64,000 bases of DNA from NCBI RefSeq assembly GCF_000368065.1, contig NZ_KB851200.1:799204-863203 (forward strand). The letters run 5' to 3'. This DNA comes from Acinetobacter seifertii. GTDB taxonomy: Bacteria; Pseudomonadota; Gammaproteobacteria; Pseudomonadales; Moraxellaceae. Shown one piece after another: positions 34,398 to 43,890 of the stretch; positions within the stretch are counted from its first letter, which is position 1; each line of letters begins with the position of its first letter. Position numbers and translations under genes: made by a program. Under the pieces are notes generated by a model. It ran no database searches. It saw only the letters and a list, made by a program, of their open reading frames with translations, and was not told the DNA's origin.

Positions 34398-35048
34398 TTA
34401 CATCGTTGAAGTTGCCAACTTTAAACCAAATCCAAAAAATAAAATGCCAACCAAGAAAATACTACTTGCTGCAATTTTATGGTTTTGTTTAAAAAATGCC
34501 GAGAGCTTAATTCCAGAGAAAATAAGCGCTGTTAAATAGCTAAAGCTAATAATTTGTAAAATAACCGCTAAAATTAAAAAACTTAAAGCTGGATAAGCGT
34601 AATCTGGATTAATAAACTGAACAAAGAAAGATAAGAAAAATAAAATCGCTTTAGGGTTAAGTAAACTAATACTTAAGGCAGTTTTATACGGGTGAATTTT
34701 ATCTAAAGTAGGTAAATCAGCCATTTCTGGTTGTGGTTGATTACGTAGTTTCCAGCGTTGAATACTGCCTTGTAAAAGCTTAAACCCTAAATAGGACAAA
34801 TAAAGTGCACCAACGAGTTTAAGAATAATAAAAACCCAAGGAAATGCTTTTAATAAAGAAGCAGCACCCAGTACGGTACAGAGCATCAAAATAAGATCAC
34901 CAGTAAAAATACCAAGTGCACCCATATATCCGGTTTTAATCCCATAGCGTGAAGCAATTGACATCACATAAAGGGAATTGGGTCCGGGTAATAACACAAT
35001 TAGGAATGTACCAATAATATATGTTGTTATATCTGTTATGCCGAACAC
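34398..35048 (-). CDS. LysE/RhtB-family amino-acid exporter
   Basis: A 216-residue inner-membrane exporter with six segments and the family N-terminus IGTFLIVLLPGPNSLYVMSIASRYGIKTGYMGALGIFTGD. The central motif LKLVGALYLSYLGFKLLQG is also intact. Family members export lysine, threonine, homoserine lactone and others; the substrate is not predictable. It converges on the Lrp regulator at 33889. Confidence 0.9.
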   Translation of the reverse strand: MFGITDITTYIIGTFLIVLLPGPNSLYVMSIASRYGIKTGYMGALGIFTGDLILMLCTVLGAASLLKAFPWVFIILKLVGALYLSYLGFKLLQGSIQRWKLRNQPQPEMADLPTLDKIHPYKTALSISLLNPKAILFFLSFFVQFINPDYAYPALSFLILAVILQIISFSYLTALIFSGIKLSAFFKQNHKIAASSIFLVGILFFGFGLKLATSTM

Positions 35049-35122
35049 AAGAAACCTAATAAAAAACCGATTTTTGTCATGATAACAAAAATCGGCAATT
35101 TTGTATGAAAAGTGCAGTTTTT

Positions 35123-36112
35123 TTAAGGTTTAATTTCTGCATCAATTCCAAAAGATTGACGTAATAAAAAACTTAATTGGTCACGAGCTTTAATAAAGCC
35201 ATCAACACCACCTTGTAAAAGTTGGAATGCCATTAAGTCATGATTAAGTTCGTCTTTAAAGCTTTGTTCGTTTTGAGCAGGTCTAACAATAGCCTCTGCT
35301 TGTTTTGATCTAGTCGCATCAAGAGCTGCATCAACTGTACGTGTATCTTGCTCAAGCTGGGTAAGTAGCCCCGGTGAAATCGTTAGCAAATCACATCCTG
35401 CAAGGCCAAGCACTTGATCAATGCTACGGAAGCTCGCACCCATCACTTGAGTTGGAATATTTTGCTGCTTGTAGTAAGTGTAGATTTTCTTAACTGAAAC
35501 TACGCCTGGGTCTTTTTCGATTGGGTAGGCATCTACACCTTCAGCCTTTTTGTACCAGTCTAAAATACGGCCGACAAATGGTGAGATTAAAGTCACTTTT
35601 GCATCTGCACATGCTTGTGCTTGGTGTAAACCGAAAAGCAGAGTAAGGTTACAAGCAATCCCTTCAGCTTCAAGTACCTTAGCAGCTTGAATACCTTCCC
35701 AAGTCGACGCGATTTTAATCAAAATACGTGACTGATCAATACCATAACCTTTGTAAAGTTCACATAATTCATGCGCTTTTTTAATGGTTGCTTCGGTGTC
35801 ATATGAAAGGGCAGCATCAACTTCTGTCGAAACACGGCCTTCAATGAGTTTTAAAATTTCTACGCCAAATTTTACGGTTAAAATATCAATGGTTCTTTCA
35901 ATCAACTCATCACTTTTATAGCCTTCTTCTTTGGCTTGATAATAAGCATCTTCAATGAGCTCTTTACTTTCTGGTTGTTCTGCCGCTGCCGTAATCAATG
36001 AAGGATTTGTCGTAGCGTCTAATGGACGAAATTTACGAATTGCATCAAGGTCACTACTATCGGCAACAACGGTCGTTAATGTTTTTAATTGGTCAAGTGC
36101 TGTATGAGTCAT
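35123..36112 (-). CDS. tal: Transaldolase
   Basis: Transfers a dihydroxyacetone unit in the non-oxidative pentose phosphate pathway. The 329-residue protein contains DATTNPSL (about 42-49) and the Schiff-base lysine K133 in RILIKIASTWEGI, with the closing motif MGASFRSIDQVLGLAGCDLLTISPGLL. Length and motifs match class I transaldolase (TalB). It stands between a LysE exporter and aceR, transcribed on the minus strand; no operon partner is obvious. Confidence 0.95.
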   Translation of the reverse strand: MTHTALDQLKTLTTVVADSSDLDAIRKFRPLDATTNPSLITAAAEQPESKELIEDAYYQAKEEGYKSDELIERTIDILTVKFGVEILKLIEGRVSTEVDAALSYDTEATIKKAHELCELYKGYGIDQSRILIKIASTWEGIQAAKVLEAEGIACNLTLLFGLHQAQACADAKVTLISPFVGRILDWYKKAEGVDAYPIEKDPGVVSVKKIYTYYKQQNIPTQVMGASFRSIDQVLGLAGCDLLTISPGLLTQLEQDTRTVDAALDATRSKQAEAIVRPAQNEQSFKDELNHDLMAFQLLQGGVDGFIKARDQLSFLLRQSFGIDAEIKP

Positions 36113-36242
36113 TGATATTCAACATCTTCAGTAATAAATCTTATGTTTTCTTTATAGCACAAACTCTATCCATACTGTCGATATATCAATTGTTATGTTT
36201 CAAAGAAAAACGTTTATGTTGTGCATCTAAATTGAAATTATT

Positions 36243-37136
36243 TTAAGGGACCTGCTGCATTCGCTTATTACGAATATGGTCAATGAGGAATCGTGCAGCA
36301 GCACCAAGTTCATTTTCACGGCTCCAAACTAAGTCGACGTAATATTCAAAACGCGCTGTAAAATCAAATACATCTAATGCTTTTAGCTTGTTGTTTAACT
36401 CAGGGTTTTCTTTAAACATTTCTTGTGGCAGTACCCCCCAACCCAAATTACGTAAAATCATTAGGCATGCGGAGTGGTGGTTGTCTGTACGCCAGTAGTG
36501 TTTTGAAAATAATAATTCGGGTTTTAACGTCTCATCTCGACTTGCCACCACAATTTGTCTCGTACCCAAAATCTGCTCATAAGAAACATGCTCTTGGCTT
36601 GCGAGCGGATGGGTTTTTGAAATAACAGGAATTAAAGCTTCACGTTTGAGTTCTACAAACTGCTCTCTATTGTCTAAATGTTCACGTTCAAACATAAGGG
36701 CCAGTTGGGCAGAGCCATCTAGTAACATGTGAAGTGCATCCTCTTGAGGGGCAGACACAATATTAATTTGTAGGTCAGGGAAGCGGCTTTCTAATAGGCA
36801 AACATAGTCGGTCCAATTGGTATGTAGCAGCTCAGACACCACAACAATAGTGAGGTTTGGTTCTAGACCAGTACTTAATGCATGGGCGTGTTGTTTCCAT
36901 TGATTCATTTCAATTAATAGTTGCGCCGTTTTTTCATATAGCACTCGTGCTTCAGCTGTTGGGGTAGGTTCACGGCCTTTACGTTCAAATAAAGTTAAGT
37001 CCAGATCGATTTCTAAATTAGCAATAGACATGCTTACAGCAGAAGGAACTTTTCCAAGTTTGCGTGCTGCTGCTGAAAATGAACCTGTTTCCATAACGGC
37101 TTGGAACATGAGCAATTGTTCTTGATTAATATTCAT
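36243..37136 (-). CDS. aceR: LysR-family activator AceR
   Basis: 297-residue LysR protein: HTH at about residues 3-62 (EQLLMFQAVMETGSFSAAARKLGKVPSAVSMSIANLE) and a periplasmic-binding-like effector domain. It is divergent from aceI with a 90-base gap, the arrangement known for AceR, which senses chlorhexidine and activates aceI in A. baumannii. The operator is expected inside 37137-37226 but no single T-N11-A site stands out. Confidence 0.88.
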   Translation of the reverse strand: MNINQEQLLMFQAVMETGSFSAAARKLGKVPSAVSMSIANLEIDLDLTLFERKGREPTPTAEARVLYEKTAQLLIEMNQWKQHAHALSTGLEPNLTIVVVSELLHTNWTDYVCLLESRFPDLQINIVSAPQEDALHMLLDGSAQLALMFEREHLDNREQFVELKREALIPVISKTHPLASQEHVSYEQILGTRQIVVASRDETLKPELLFSKHYWRTDNHHSACLMILRNLGWGVLPQEMFKENPELNNKLKALDVFDFTARFEYYVDLVWSRENELGAAARFLIDHIRNKRMQQVP

Positions 37137-37226
37137 CTGTCAAAAAAACTGAAAGAACCTAATTGGATTAATCAAAATTATAAAAATAAAATGCACATTA
37201 TCCAAGTAATTATTGAGTATTTAAAA

Positions 37227-37661
37227 ATGTTGATTTCCAAGAGAAGACTCATTCATGCAATCAGTTATGAAGGAATTTTATTGGTCATCATTGCGATTGC
37301 ATTAAGTTTTATTTTTGACATGCCGATGGAAGTGACCGGAACACTTGGTGTGTTTATGGCAGTGGTTTCAGTTTTCTGGAATATGATTTTTAACCACTAT
37401 TTCGAAAAAGTAGAGCATAAATATAATTGGGAAAGAACGATCCCTGTGCGGATTTTACATGCAATTGGTTTTGAGGGTGGTTTGCTGATTGCGACTGTTC
37501 CAATGATTGCATATATGATGCAGATGACAGTGATTGATGCATTTATTTTAGATATTGGCTTAACCTTATGTATTTTGGTTTATACCTTTATTTTCCAGTG
37601 GTGCTATGACCATATTGAAGATAAGTTTTTCCCAAATGCTAAAGCTGCATCACTTCATTAA
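37227..37661 (+). CDS. aceI: PACE-family chlorhexidine efflux protein AceI
   Basis: AceI is a small H+-coupled inner-membrane pump for chlorhexidine and related biguanides and diamines. The start at 37227 gives 144 residues, the known length; an upstream frame from 37101 overlaps aceR. Four membrane segments make two tandem PACE units. The essential acidic residue is present as E15 (LIHAISYEGILL), and the second unit repeats the pattern (RILHAIGFEGGLL). Ends EDKFFPNAKAASLH. A strong terminator follows. Confidence 0.95.
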   Translation: MLISKRRLIHAISYEGILLVIIAIALSFIFDMPMEVTGTLGVFMAVVSVFWNMIFNHYFEKVEHKYNWERTIPVRILHAIGFEGGLLIATVPMIAYMMQMTVIDAFILDIGLTLCILVYTFIFQWCYDHIEDKFFPNAKAASLH

Positions 37662-37678
37662 AATTAACTAGTTAAAGT

Positions 37679-37706
37679 AAAAAAGCACCCATCAGGGTGC
37701 TTTTTT
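37679..37706. terminator. Bidirectional terminator after aceI
   Basis: AAAAAAGCACCC-ATCA-GGGTGCTTTTTT (37679-37706), between aceI and the converging thiolase gene. Confidence 0.93.
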
Positions 37707-37721
37707 AGGTGAGTCGTAAAA

Positions 37722-39290
37722 TTATTTCTCTACGATTGCTACAACGCCTTCACCACCTGCTGTACAGATCGAGATTAATGCACGACCTGAACCTTTTTGA
37801 TTAATCAATTTCGCAGCAGTAGCCAAGATACGACCACCAGTTGCAGCAAATGGGTGACCTGCACCTAAAGATGAACCATTTACGTTAAGTTTAGAGCGGT
37901 CAATTGAACCTAAAGGTGCATCTAAACCAAGACGTTCTTTACAGAATTTTTCATCTTCCCAAGCTTTCAATGTAGATAACACTTGAGATGCAAATGCTTC
38001 ATGGATTTCGTAGAAATCGAAATCTTGAAGTTTAAGGTTAGCGCGCTTAAGCATACGAGGTACTGCATAAGCAGGAGCCATTAACAAACCTTCTTTAGGG
38101 CCGTTCTTACCAATGAAGTCAACAGCTGCTGTTTCAGAGAAAGAAAGGTAAGCTAAAACTTCATGACCGTTTTCTTTTGCCCATTCTTCAGATGCAAGCA
38201 ATACAACAGAAGCACCGTCAGTTAACGGAGTTGAGTTACCTGCAGTCATTGTTGCAGTTTCGCCTTTACCGAAAACTGGTTTTAACTTAGCAAGTTTTTC
38301 AACTGTACTGTCTGCACGTAAGTTGTTATCACGGTTAAGACCCAAGAAAGGAGTCATTAAGTCATCAAAGAAACCACGCTCATAAGCAGCAGCAAGTTTT
38401 TGATGGCTGCTTGCAGCTAGCTCGTCTTGTGCTTCACGAGTGATACCCCATTCTAATGCAGTAATTGCTTGGTGCTCACCCATTGAAAGACCAGTACGTG
38501 GTTCACCGTTGCTTGGTGCATCAAGAAGCTTTTTAAAATCAATTTTTGTTAAAGCTTTAAGGCGGTCTTTACCCGTTTTAGCAACATTGAGCTCAAGTAA
38601 AACTTTACGTAAGCCATCACCTACAGCAATCGGCGCGTCAGAAGTTGTATCTACACCACCTGCAATACCTACATCGATTTGACCAAGTGCAATTTTGTTG
38701 GCAACTACAAAAGCTGCTTGTAAACCTGTACCACATGCAATTTGAATGTCATAAGCAGGAGTTTCAGGAGCAAGATCTGTGCTCAGTACAACTTCACGAG
38801 TCATGTTGAAATCACGGCTGTGTTTTAAAACAGCGCCCGCAACAACTTCACCAATACGCTTACCTTGTAAATTAAAGCGTTCAACCAAACCATTCAATGC
38901 TGCTGTCAGCATGTCAGAATTAGACGCTTTGAAATAAGCAGTATTTGAACGTGCAAATGGAATACGGTTGCCACCAATAATTGCAACGCGGCGAACAGTG
39001 TTTTGACTCATGGTTTTATCCTGTTGAACAGAAGGTTTGGTTTTTGTTGCTTTTGGTGCTGCAGCTACATTTGAAGATGTAGACGGGGTTGCTGAAGCAG
39101 CACTCTTACTACGAGGGCTACGTGCAGGTGCAGTCGTTGAACGAGTACGTGTCGTTTTTTGTGTATTAGTTGCTGCTTTAGGAGTAGTGCTGTTACGCTT
39201 AGCCGTGTTAGAAGCCGACTTTGATGTATTTGACACTTTTTCCTGAGCAGAATTCTCGACTGCTGGATTTTCTTGAGTTGTTTTGCTCAT
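37722..39290 (-). CDS. Thiolase (acetyl-CoA C-acetyltransferase, FadI-like) with N-terminal basic tail
   Basis: Thiolases cleave or join acyl-CoA by Claisen chemistry. The catalytic body has the nucleophile loop QIACGTGLQAA, the active histidine in YEIHEAFASQVL and the second cysteine in ISICTAGGEG. The frame also encodes a 93-residue N-terminal tail dominated by Ser, Thr, Ala, Lys, Arg and Pro, like histone-H1/AlgP-type tails. A second ATG at 39011 with AGGA 7 bases before it would give the normal 429-residue enzyme, while GGAAAAG precedes the long start, so both forms may be made. Divergent from the fabG-like gene. Confidence 0.85.
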   Translation of the reverse strand: MSKTTQENPAVENSAQEKVSNTSKSASNTAKRNSTTPKAATNTQKTTRTRSTTAPARSPRSKSAASATPSTSSNVAAAPKATKTKPSVQQDKTMSQNTVRRVAIIGGNRIPFARSNTAYFKASNSDMLTAALNGLVERFNLQGKRIGEVVAGAVLKHSRDFNMTREVVLSTDLAPETPAYDIQIACGTGLQAAFVVANKIALGQIDVGIAGGVDTTSDAPIAVGDGLRKVLLELNVAKTGKDRLKALTKIDFKKLLDAPSNGEPRTGLSMGEHQAITALEWGITREAQDELAASSHQKLAAAYERGFFDDLMTPFLGLNRDNNLRADSTVEKLAKLKPVFGKGETATMTAGNSTPLTDGASVVLLASEEWAKENGHEVLAYLSFSETAAVDFIGKNGPKEGLLMAPAYAVPRMLKRANLKLQDFDFYEIHEAFASQVLSTLKAWEDEKFCKERLGLDAPLGSIDRSKLNVNGSSLGAGHPFAATGGRILATAAKLINQKGSGRALISICTAGGEGVVAIVEK

Positions 39291-39525
39291 AAGGCTTTTC
39301 CAAGCATAATAACGATATTCTTGCTAGCTACCTTAACACAATTCAAATAGACCTGTATTGACTAGAATGACATTGTAGATAGCATTCAGGTCAAGACATC
39401 CAAAGATGAACTCAAGTATGATTTGGAGTAACTCTAATGAACGACTGATTTCATATTGTTTCTGTCCATCTCATAACATAATGAAGCCTGTCGTAGAAAA
39501 TTCATTTCTTTGAGAGATAATAATC

Positions 39526-40917
39526 ATGACTGATCAATACCAAGCATTTACGCAATCTCCTATTGGTAAATTCGTTGTTAAAAATCTGGGTTTACCATCA
39601 CCAGTTGCATTAGAGCGTTTTGAAAGTGCTCAGCCAATAGTGAATGGTGCAGTATTGGTTGGCGCAGCGCCATCAAGTGTATTGTCTGGTGAGATTGCAC
39701 AAGTACTTAGCAATATTCATGCTGACAGCTATGTAGGGAATAATGTTGCATTACAGCAAGAAGCTGCAAAAGTTGGTTTAAATTTACGCCCATTCAATGC
39801 AGGCGACAAAGAATCAAAATTCAAAGCAGTAGTATTTGATGCTTCTGGTATTCAAAACTCAGAACAGTTAAACGAACTTTATAAATTCTTTAATCCGATT
39901 GCACGTCAAGTTGCAACTTCTGGTCGTGTAATTGTGATTGGTACAACGCCTGAAACTGCAAAAACTGTAAAACAGGCGATTGCTCAGCGTGCACTTGAAG
40001 GTTTTATCAAATCTGTAGGTAAAGAGTTTAAAAAGGGTATTACTGCACAAGTTGTTTATGTAGACGAAGGTGCTGCTGCAAACCTTGAATCAACTTTACG
40101 TTTCTTGCTTTCTCCACGTTCAGCTTATGTGTCTGGTCAAGTAATTCGTGTATCTAAAGCAGATGTAGTTGATGTTGATTGGGCAAAACCACTTGCTGGT
40201 AAAACTGCATTGGTAACTGGTGCGAGCCGTGGTATTGGTGAAGCAATTGCACATGTGTTGGCGCGTGATGGCGCTCATGTTATTTGTTTAGATGTACCAC
40301 AACAACAAGCTGACCTTGACCGTGTAGCTGCTGACATTGGTGGTTCTACATTGGCAATTGACATTACTGCTGCCGATGCAGGCGAAAAAATTAAAACTGC
40401 TGCGGCTAAACAAGGCGGTTTAGATATTATCGTTCATAACGCAGGTATTACTCGTGACAAAACTTTGGCAAACATGAAGCCAGAGCTTTGGGACTTGGTA
40501 ATTAACATTAACTTGTCTGCTGCTGAACGTGTAAATGACTACTTGTTAGAAAACGATGGTCTAAATGCAAATGGCCGCATTGTTTGTGTATCATCAATTA
40601 GTGGTATTGCGGGTAACCTTGGTCAAACCAACTATGCTGCATCTAAAGCTGGTGTGATTGGTCTAGTGAAATTTACTGCGCCTATCTTAAAAAATGGTAT
40701 TACCATTAACGCAGTAGCACCTGGCTTTATCGAGACTCAAATGACTGCGGCAATTCCATTTGCAATTCGTGAAGCTGGTCGCCGTATGAATTCAATGCAA
40801 CAAGGTGGTTTACCTGTTGATGTAGCAGAAACAATTGCATGGTTTGCATCAACTGCGTCTACTGGTGTAAACGGTAACGTTGTACGTGTGTGTGGACAAA
40901 GCTTGTTGGGCGCTTAA
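39526..40917 (+). CDS. High-molecular-weight beta-ketoacyl reductase (FabG4-like SDR)
   Basis: 463 residues, nearly twice a normal FabG. The N-terminal ~210 residues are a degenerate Rossmann/flavodoxin-like domain. The C-terminal SDR domain has the cofactor motif GKTALVTGASRGIGEAIA and the catalytic set SSISGIAGNLGQTNYAASKAG with Tyr and Lys of YxxxK. Such two-domain reductases (FabG4 of mycobacteria) reduce 3-ketoacyl-CoA. The MaoC gene follows in the same direction (spacer 74 bases) and the thiolase is divergent, so the three make a beta-ketoacyl cycle set. Confidence 0.9.
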   Translation: MTDQYQAFTQSPIGKFVVKNLGLPSPVALERFESAQPIVNGAVLVGAAPSSVLSGEIAQVLSNIHADSYVGNNVALQQEAAKVGLNLRPFNAGDKESKFKAVVFDASGIQNSEQLNELYKFFNPIARQVATSGRVIVIGTTPETAKTVKQAIAQRALEGFIKSVGKEFKKGITAQVVYVDEGAAANLESTLRFLLSPRSAYVSGQVIRVSKADVVDVDWAKPLAGKTALVTGASRGIGEAIAHVLARDGAHVICLDVPQQQADLDRVAADIGGSTLAIDITAADAGEKIKTAAAKQGGLDIIVHNAGITRDKTLANMKPELWDLVININLSAAERVNDYLLENDGLNANGRIVCVSSISGIAGNLGQTNYAASKAGVIGLVKFTAPILKNGITINAVAPGFIETQMTAAIPFAIREAGRRMNSMQQGGLPVDVAETIAWFASTASTGVNGNVVRVCGQSLLGA

Positions 40918-40991
40918 GCACTTTTAGCTAAATAGGGGTGCTTGTGCATCCCTTTTTTATTCAAGAATCTATAAATTATAAAAGGTTAGGT

Positions 40992-41846
40992 ATGAATACT
41001 CGTCATTTTAGCCAACTACCAAAAGCGGCATTGGCTTATCCAAAAGTAGTACAAGGCTTAATTTTTAAAAAGCCTCAGGGGCCAAAAATCTTGCCACAAG
41101 TTGAATATGTGGTAGACCGTCTTGAAATTGATCAGAGCCATCTCAAAGCTTATAACGAAGTATGTGGCTTCCAAAATAATGGTTTTGTACCGGCAATTTA
41201 TCTGGCTGTGCTTTCTCAAAGTTTACAAATGCACATGATGACAGCAGAAGCCTTTCCATTTCCAATTTTAGGTTTAGTACATATCCGTAACCAGATTAAA
41301 CAAACCAGACCAATTGGTGTAACTGAAAAACTCACTCTGTCATGTAAATTTGGGGAACTAAAACCACATGATAAAGGTGTTCAGTTTGACTTTATTACTA
41401 CGGCAAAAGTTGGCAATGAAGTAGTGATGGAAGGTTTAACGACTTATTTATCTCGCCAAAAAGTCGAGAAAAGAGTAGGTGAGAAAGCTAAAGAAGAACA
41501 AGCGCCAGCTTATGTTCCAAAGGCAGAGTGGGATATTTTAGAAAACACAGGCCGCCGTTACGCGAAAGTGTCTGGTGATTTTAACTTAATTCATATTCAT
41601 GCCATTACAGCAAAAGCATTTGGCTTTAAACAGGCCATTGCGCATGGTATGTGGAGCAAGGCTAAAGCGCTAGCGAACCTCGAATTACCAAATGCTTATG
41701 AAGCAGATGTCTGGTTTAAGCTCCCAATGTTCTTACCATCAAAAGTTGAGTTTTTAACTGCTAATACAGACAAAAAGACTGATTTCTTGATTCGTAATGC
41801 GAAGTCACAAAAACCGCATGTTGCAGGAACTGTAAAAGCATTATAA
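40992..41846 (+). CDS. MaoC-family enoyl-CoA hydratase
   Basis: 284 residues from the ATG at 40992 (AAGG 6-7 bases before); the frame from 40938 adds a tail with no ribosome site. The C-terminal hot-dog domain has the R-hydratase motif in KVSGDFNLIHIHAITAKAFGFKQAIAHGMW, where Asp and His act on the enoyl-CoA. The N-terminal half is the second, non-catalytic hot dog of double-domain MaoC proteins. It works with the FabG4-like reductase on (R)-3-hydroxyacyl-CoA. Confidence 0.88.
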   Translation: MNTRHFSQLPKAALAYPKVVQGLIFKKPQGPKILPQVEYVVDRLEIDQSHLKAYNEVCGFQNNGFVPAIYLAVLSQSLQMHMMTAEAFPFPILGLVHIRNQIKQTRPIGVTEKLTLSCKFGELKPHDKGVQFDFITTAKVGNEVVMEGLTTYLSRQKVEKRVGEKAKEEQAPAYVPKAEWDILENTGRRYAKVSGDFNLIHIHAITAKAFGFKQAIAHGMWSKAKALANLELPNAYEADVWFKLPMFLPSKVEFLTANTDKKTDFLIRNAKSQKPHVAGTVKAL

Positions 41847-41853
41847 AAATATC

Positions 41854-41884
41854 AGCAGCCTGAACAGAGGTTTGGGCTGCTTTT
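41854..41884 (+). terminator. Terminator after the MaoC gene
   Basis: AGCAGCC (41854-41860) pairs with GGCTGCT (41875-41881), followed by TTT. Confidence 0.7.
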
Positions 41885-41917
41885 GAGCAAAATAACAAAA
41901 AATGCAAGGAACTTCAT

Positions 41918-43177
41918 GTGATTAAAGAAATTTTACTGGCCGATACCCATAACTATCACGGTATTTTAGATGAACGTTTTATTGATTTAGCCCACCAGTT
42001 TAGCCGTCTTCAAGATGCTAGAACAGGACAAGGTGGTGCTGCATTAGCGGTTTATTTTAGAGGCCAGAAAGTTGTAGATATCTACACCGGTCTAAAATCA
42101 CAAAATGCAGCTTGGCAACCCGATACTTTGGCAGTTTGCTACTCTACAGGTAAAGGTGTACTTGCAACCTTGGCGCATATTTTAGTCAGTGAAGGTTTTT
42201 TAGAATACGATAAACCGATTGCGACTTATTGGCCTGAGTTTGCTCAAAATGGTAAAGAGCAAATGACTTTACGCCATGTGCTAAGCCATCAAAGTGGTAT
42301 GTTTGATATTCGAAATGTCATCGAAAGTGCGAGGGAAATGCTCGACTGGTCACATATGTTAGATGTGATGGCAGCCACCAAGCCAAGATTCCTTGCAGGA
42401 CAGGGCAATGCATATCAAGCCTTAACATTTGGTTGGCTTGTCGGTGGCGTGCTTGAAAAAGCAACTGGTCAATCTTTAGATCAGCTCATGCAAAAATATC
42501 TTGTTGAACCGTTGCAGTTAGACGGTGCTTATTTTGGTACACCTGCAAGCGAACTGGATCGAGTAGCACGGTTAATTATTCAACCTAAACCAGAAAAACC
42601 AGCACCTACTCAAGCTGAAAAACCTAACAAACCTCAGCCGCGGAAAAGTTCACTTTCTGAAAAAATGATTACGTGGACTGGGCAGGACCCGCAAGATTTT
42701 CAGGATGCCATGATTCCAAAAGGAATGAAGAATTTTAGTTTTTTTAGTGATGAGGGATTACAAGCAGTTATTCCGGCAGCAAACGGTACATTTACTGCAA
42801 ATAGTCTTGCTAAAATTTATGCGATGCTAGCAAATCAAGGTGATTGGGATGGAAAGCAACTCATTCGCCCAGAAATATTTAAAGAGCTCAGTACCATTCA
42901 AAGTTATGCACGTGATCGTGTTATGCCAATACCGATGAATTGGCGCTTAGGATATCATCGTATTATTACCATGGGTAAACGCGCTAAAAATGGCTTTGGG
43001 CATATTGGTTACAATGGTTCAGGCGCATGGTGCGATCCGGAGCGTGATCTTAGCTTTGCTTATACCCATAACTTTCAAATTGGTTCAATCACGGGTGATT
43101 ACCGTTTGTGGGGGCTTACTCAAGAAGCCTTGCGTTGCACTGACCAAATTTTAAAAGGCCGTAAAGGTTGGTTCTAA
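41918..43177 (+). CDS. Serine-beta-lactamase-like esterase/hydrolase
   Basis: 419 residues, start GTG at 41918 (AAGGA before it; an ATG two bases earlier runs into a stop). The fold is the beta-lactamase/DD-peptidase type used by EstB-like esterases. S76 and K79 form the SxxK motif in CYSTGKGVLA. There is no signal peptide, so it is cytoplasmic and an esterase or lipase is more likely than an antibiotic-hydrolysing enzyme. A proline-rich insert (KPEKPAPTQAEKPNKPQP) lies around residue 225. Follows the fabG/maoC pair. Confidence 0.87.
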   Translation: MIKEILLADTHNYHGILDERFIDLAHQFSRLQDARTGQGGAALAVYFRGQKVVDIYTGLKSQNAAWQPDTLAVCYSTGKGVLATLAHILVSEGFLEYDKPIATYWPEFAQNGKEQMTLRHVLSHQSGMFDIRNVIESAREMLDWSHMLDVMAATKPRFLAGQGNAYQALTFGWLVGGVLEKATGQSLDQLMQKYLVEPLQLDGAYFGTPASELDRVARLIIQPKPEKPAPTQAEKPNKPQPRKSSLSEKMITWTGQDPQDFQDAMIPKGMKNFSFFSDEGLQAVIPAANGTFTANSLAKIYAMLANQGDWDGKQLIRPEIFKELSTIQSYARDRVMPIPMNWRLGYHRIITMGKRAKNGFGHIGYNGSGAWCDPERDLSFAYTHNFQIGSITGDYRLWGLTQEALRCTDQILKGRKGWF

Positions 43178-43189
43178 TTTTAGTGTTTT

Positions 43190-43219
43190 AAAGCTGGTAT
43201 TCTAATTAATGCCAGCTTT
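43190..43219. terminator. Terminator between the esterase and amvR
   Basis: AAAGCTGG (43190-43197) pairs with CCAGCTTT (43212-43219); T-rich on the plus side and A-rich before it, usable in both directions. Confidence 0.7.
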
Positions 43220-43224
43220 TATAT

Positions 43225-43803
43225 TTATAATAATTCTAGGCGAATAATTGCTTCAGTATGACGCTTGAAGTCTTTTTCAGCTAAACCTTGTAAACCAAGT
43301 TGATAAATACCTTCTAATCCGCACACAAAAGCAATGAGTCGCCAAGCTATATCTGTTGAATTAGATATATTTTTAAATTCACCTTCTTTTTTGCCAGATT
43401 CAATCGCGTGCACAATTGTTTGATGCCAACTTTGCATGGCAAGGTTATACGCCTTTCGTATTTCTGCATCTTGTTCAATCAAGAGTTCAGCTTCATTCCA
43501 TAATCGTAAATAAGGCTGAAGTCTGTCGATATTTTCTGCACCTAACAAAATGAATAGCCTTTGAAATTGGCTAGTGGTTTTTAGGGCTTGTTCAATTTCA
43601 TCAAGTTGTTCCATGAGCTTTAAAAAAGCTTCAGCTTTTAAATGAGATGCTGAAGAAAAGTGGTGGTGAACTTGTCCAGTTGATGTTTGTGCTTCTGTTG
43701 CGATTCGGCGTACCGTCATGGCTGTAAAACCTTCAGCCAAAGCAACTTGCATGGCAGCTTGCAGAATCATTTCTCTGCGTTGATCGCGATTAAGATAGGC
43801 CAT
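43225..43803 (-). CDS. amvR: TetR-family repressor AmvR (SmvR/BetI-like)
   Basis: 192 residues from the ATG at 43803; the frame from 43833 adds ten non-family residues. HTH at about 10-55 (ILQAAMQVALAEGFTAMTVRRIATEAQ, with GQVHHHFSSASHLK). Divergent from the DHA2 pump gene and facing a perfect inverted repeat at 43853-43868, so it very probably represses the pump and itself, as reported for AmvR and SmvR. Confidence 0.87.
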   Translation of the reverse strand: MAYLNRDQRREMILQAAMQVALAEGFTAMTVRRIATEAQTSTGQVHHHFSSASHLKAEAFLKLMEQLDEIEQALKTTSQFQRLFILLGAENIDRLQPYLRLWNEAELLIEQDAEIRKAYNLAMQSWHQTIVHAIESGKKEGEFKNISNSTDIAWRLIAFVCGLEGIYQLGLQGLAEKDFKRHTEAIIRLELL

Positions 43804-43852
43804 GTTTCTTTCACCTGACTGAATTCGACACAAATTACATTAAAACTAAAAG

Positions 43853-43868
43853 TTGGACAAGTGTCCAA
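43853..43868. promoter_or_regulatory. AmvR operator 1, overlapping the amvA promoter
   Basis: TTGGACAAGTGTCCAA is a perfect 16-bp palindrome. Its first six bases are also the -35 of amvA, with TATAAT at 43876-43881 after a 17-base spacer. A bound TetR-type dimer would block polymerase. Confidence 0.8.
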
Positions 43869-43890
43869 TTGTGTATATAATAACCATGAT

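Noticed and set aside
41918..43177. Reading the serine hydrolase as a beta-lactamase resistance gene
   Set aside because: No signal peptide and closer layout to EstB-type esterases.
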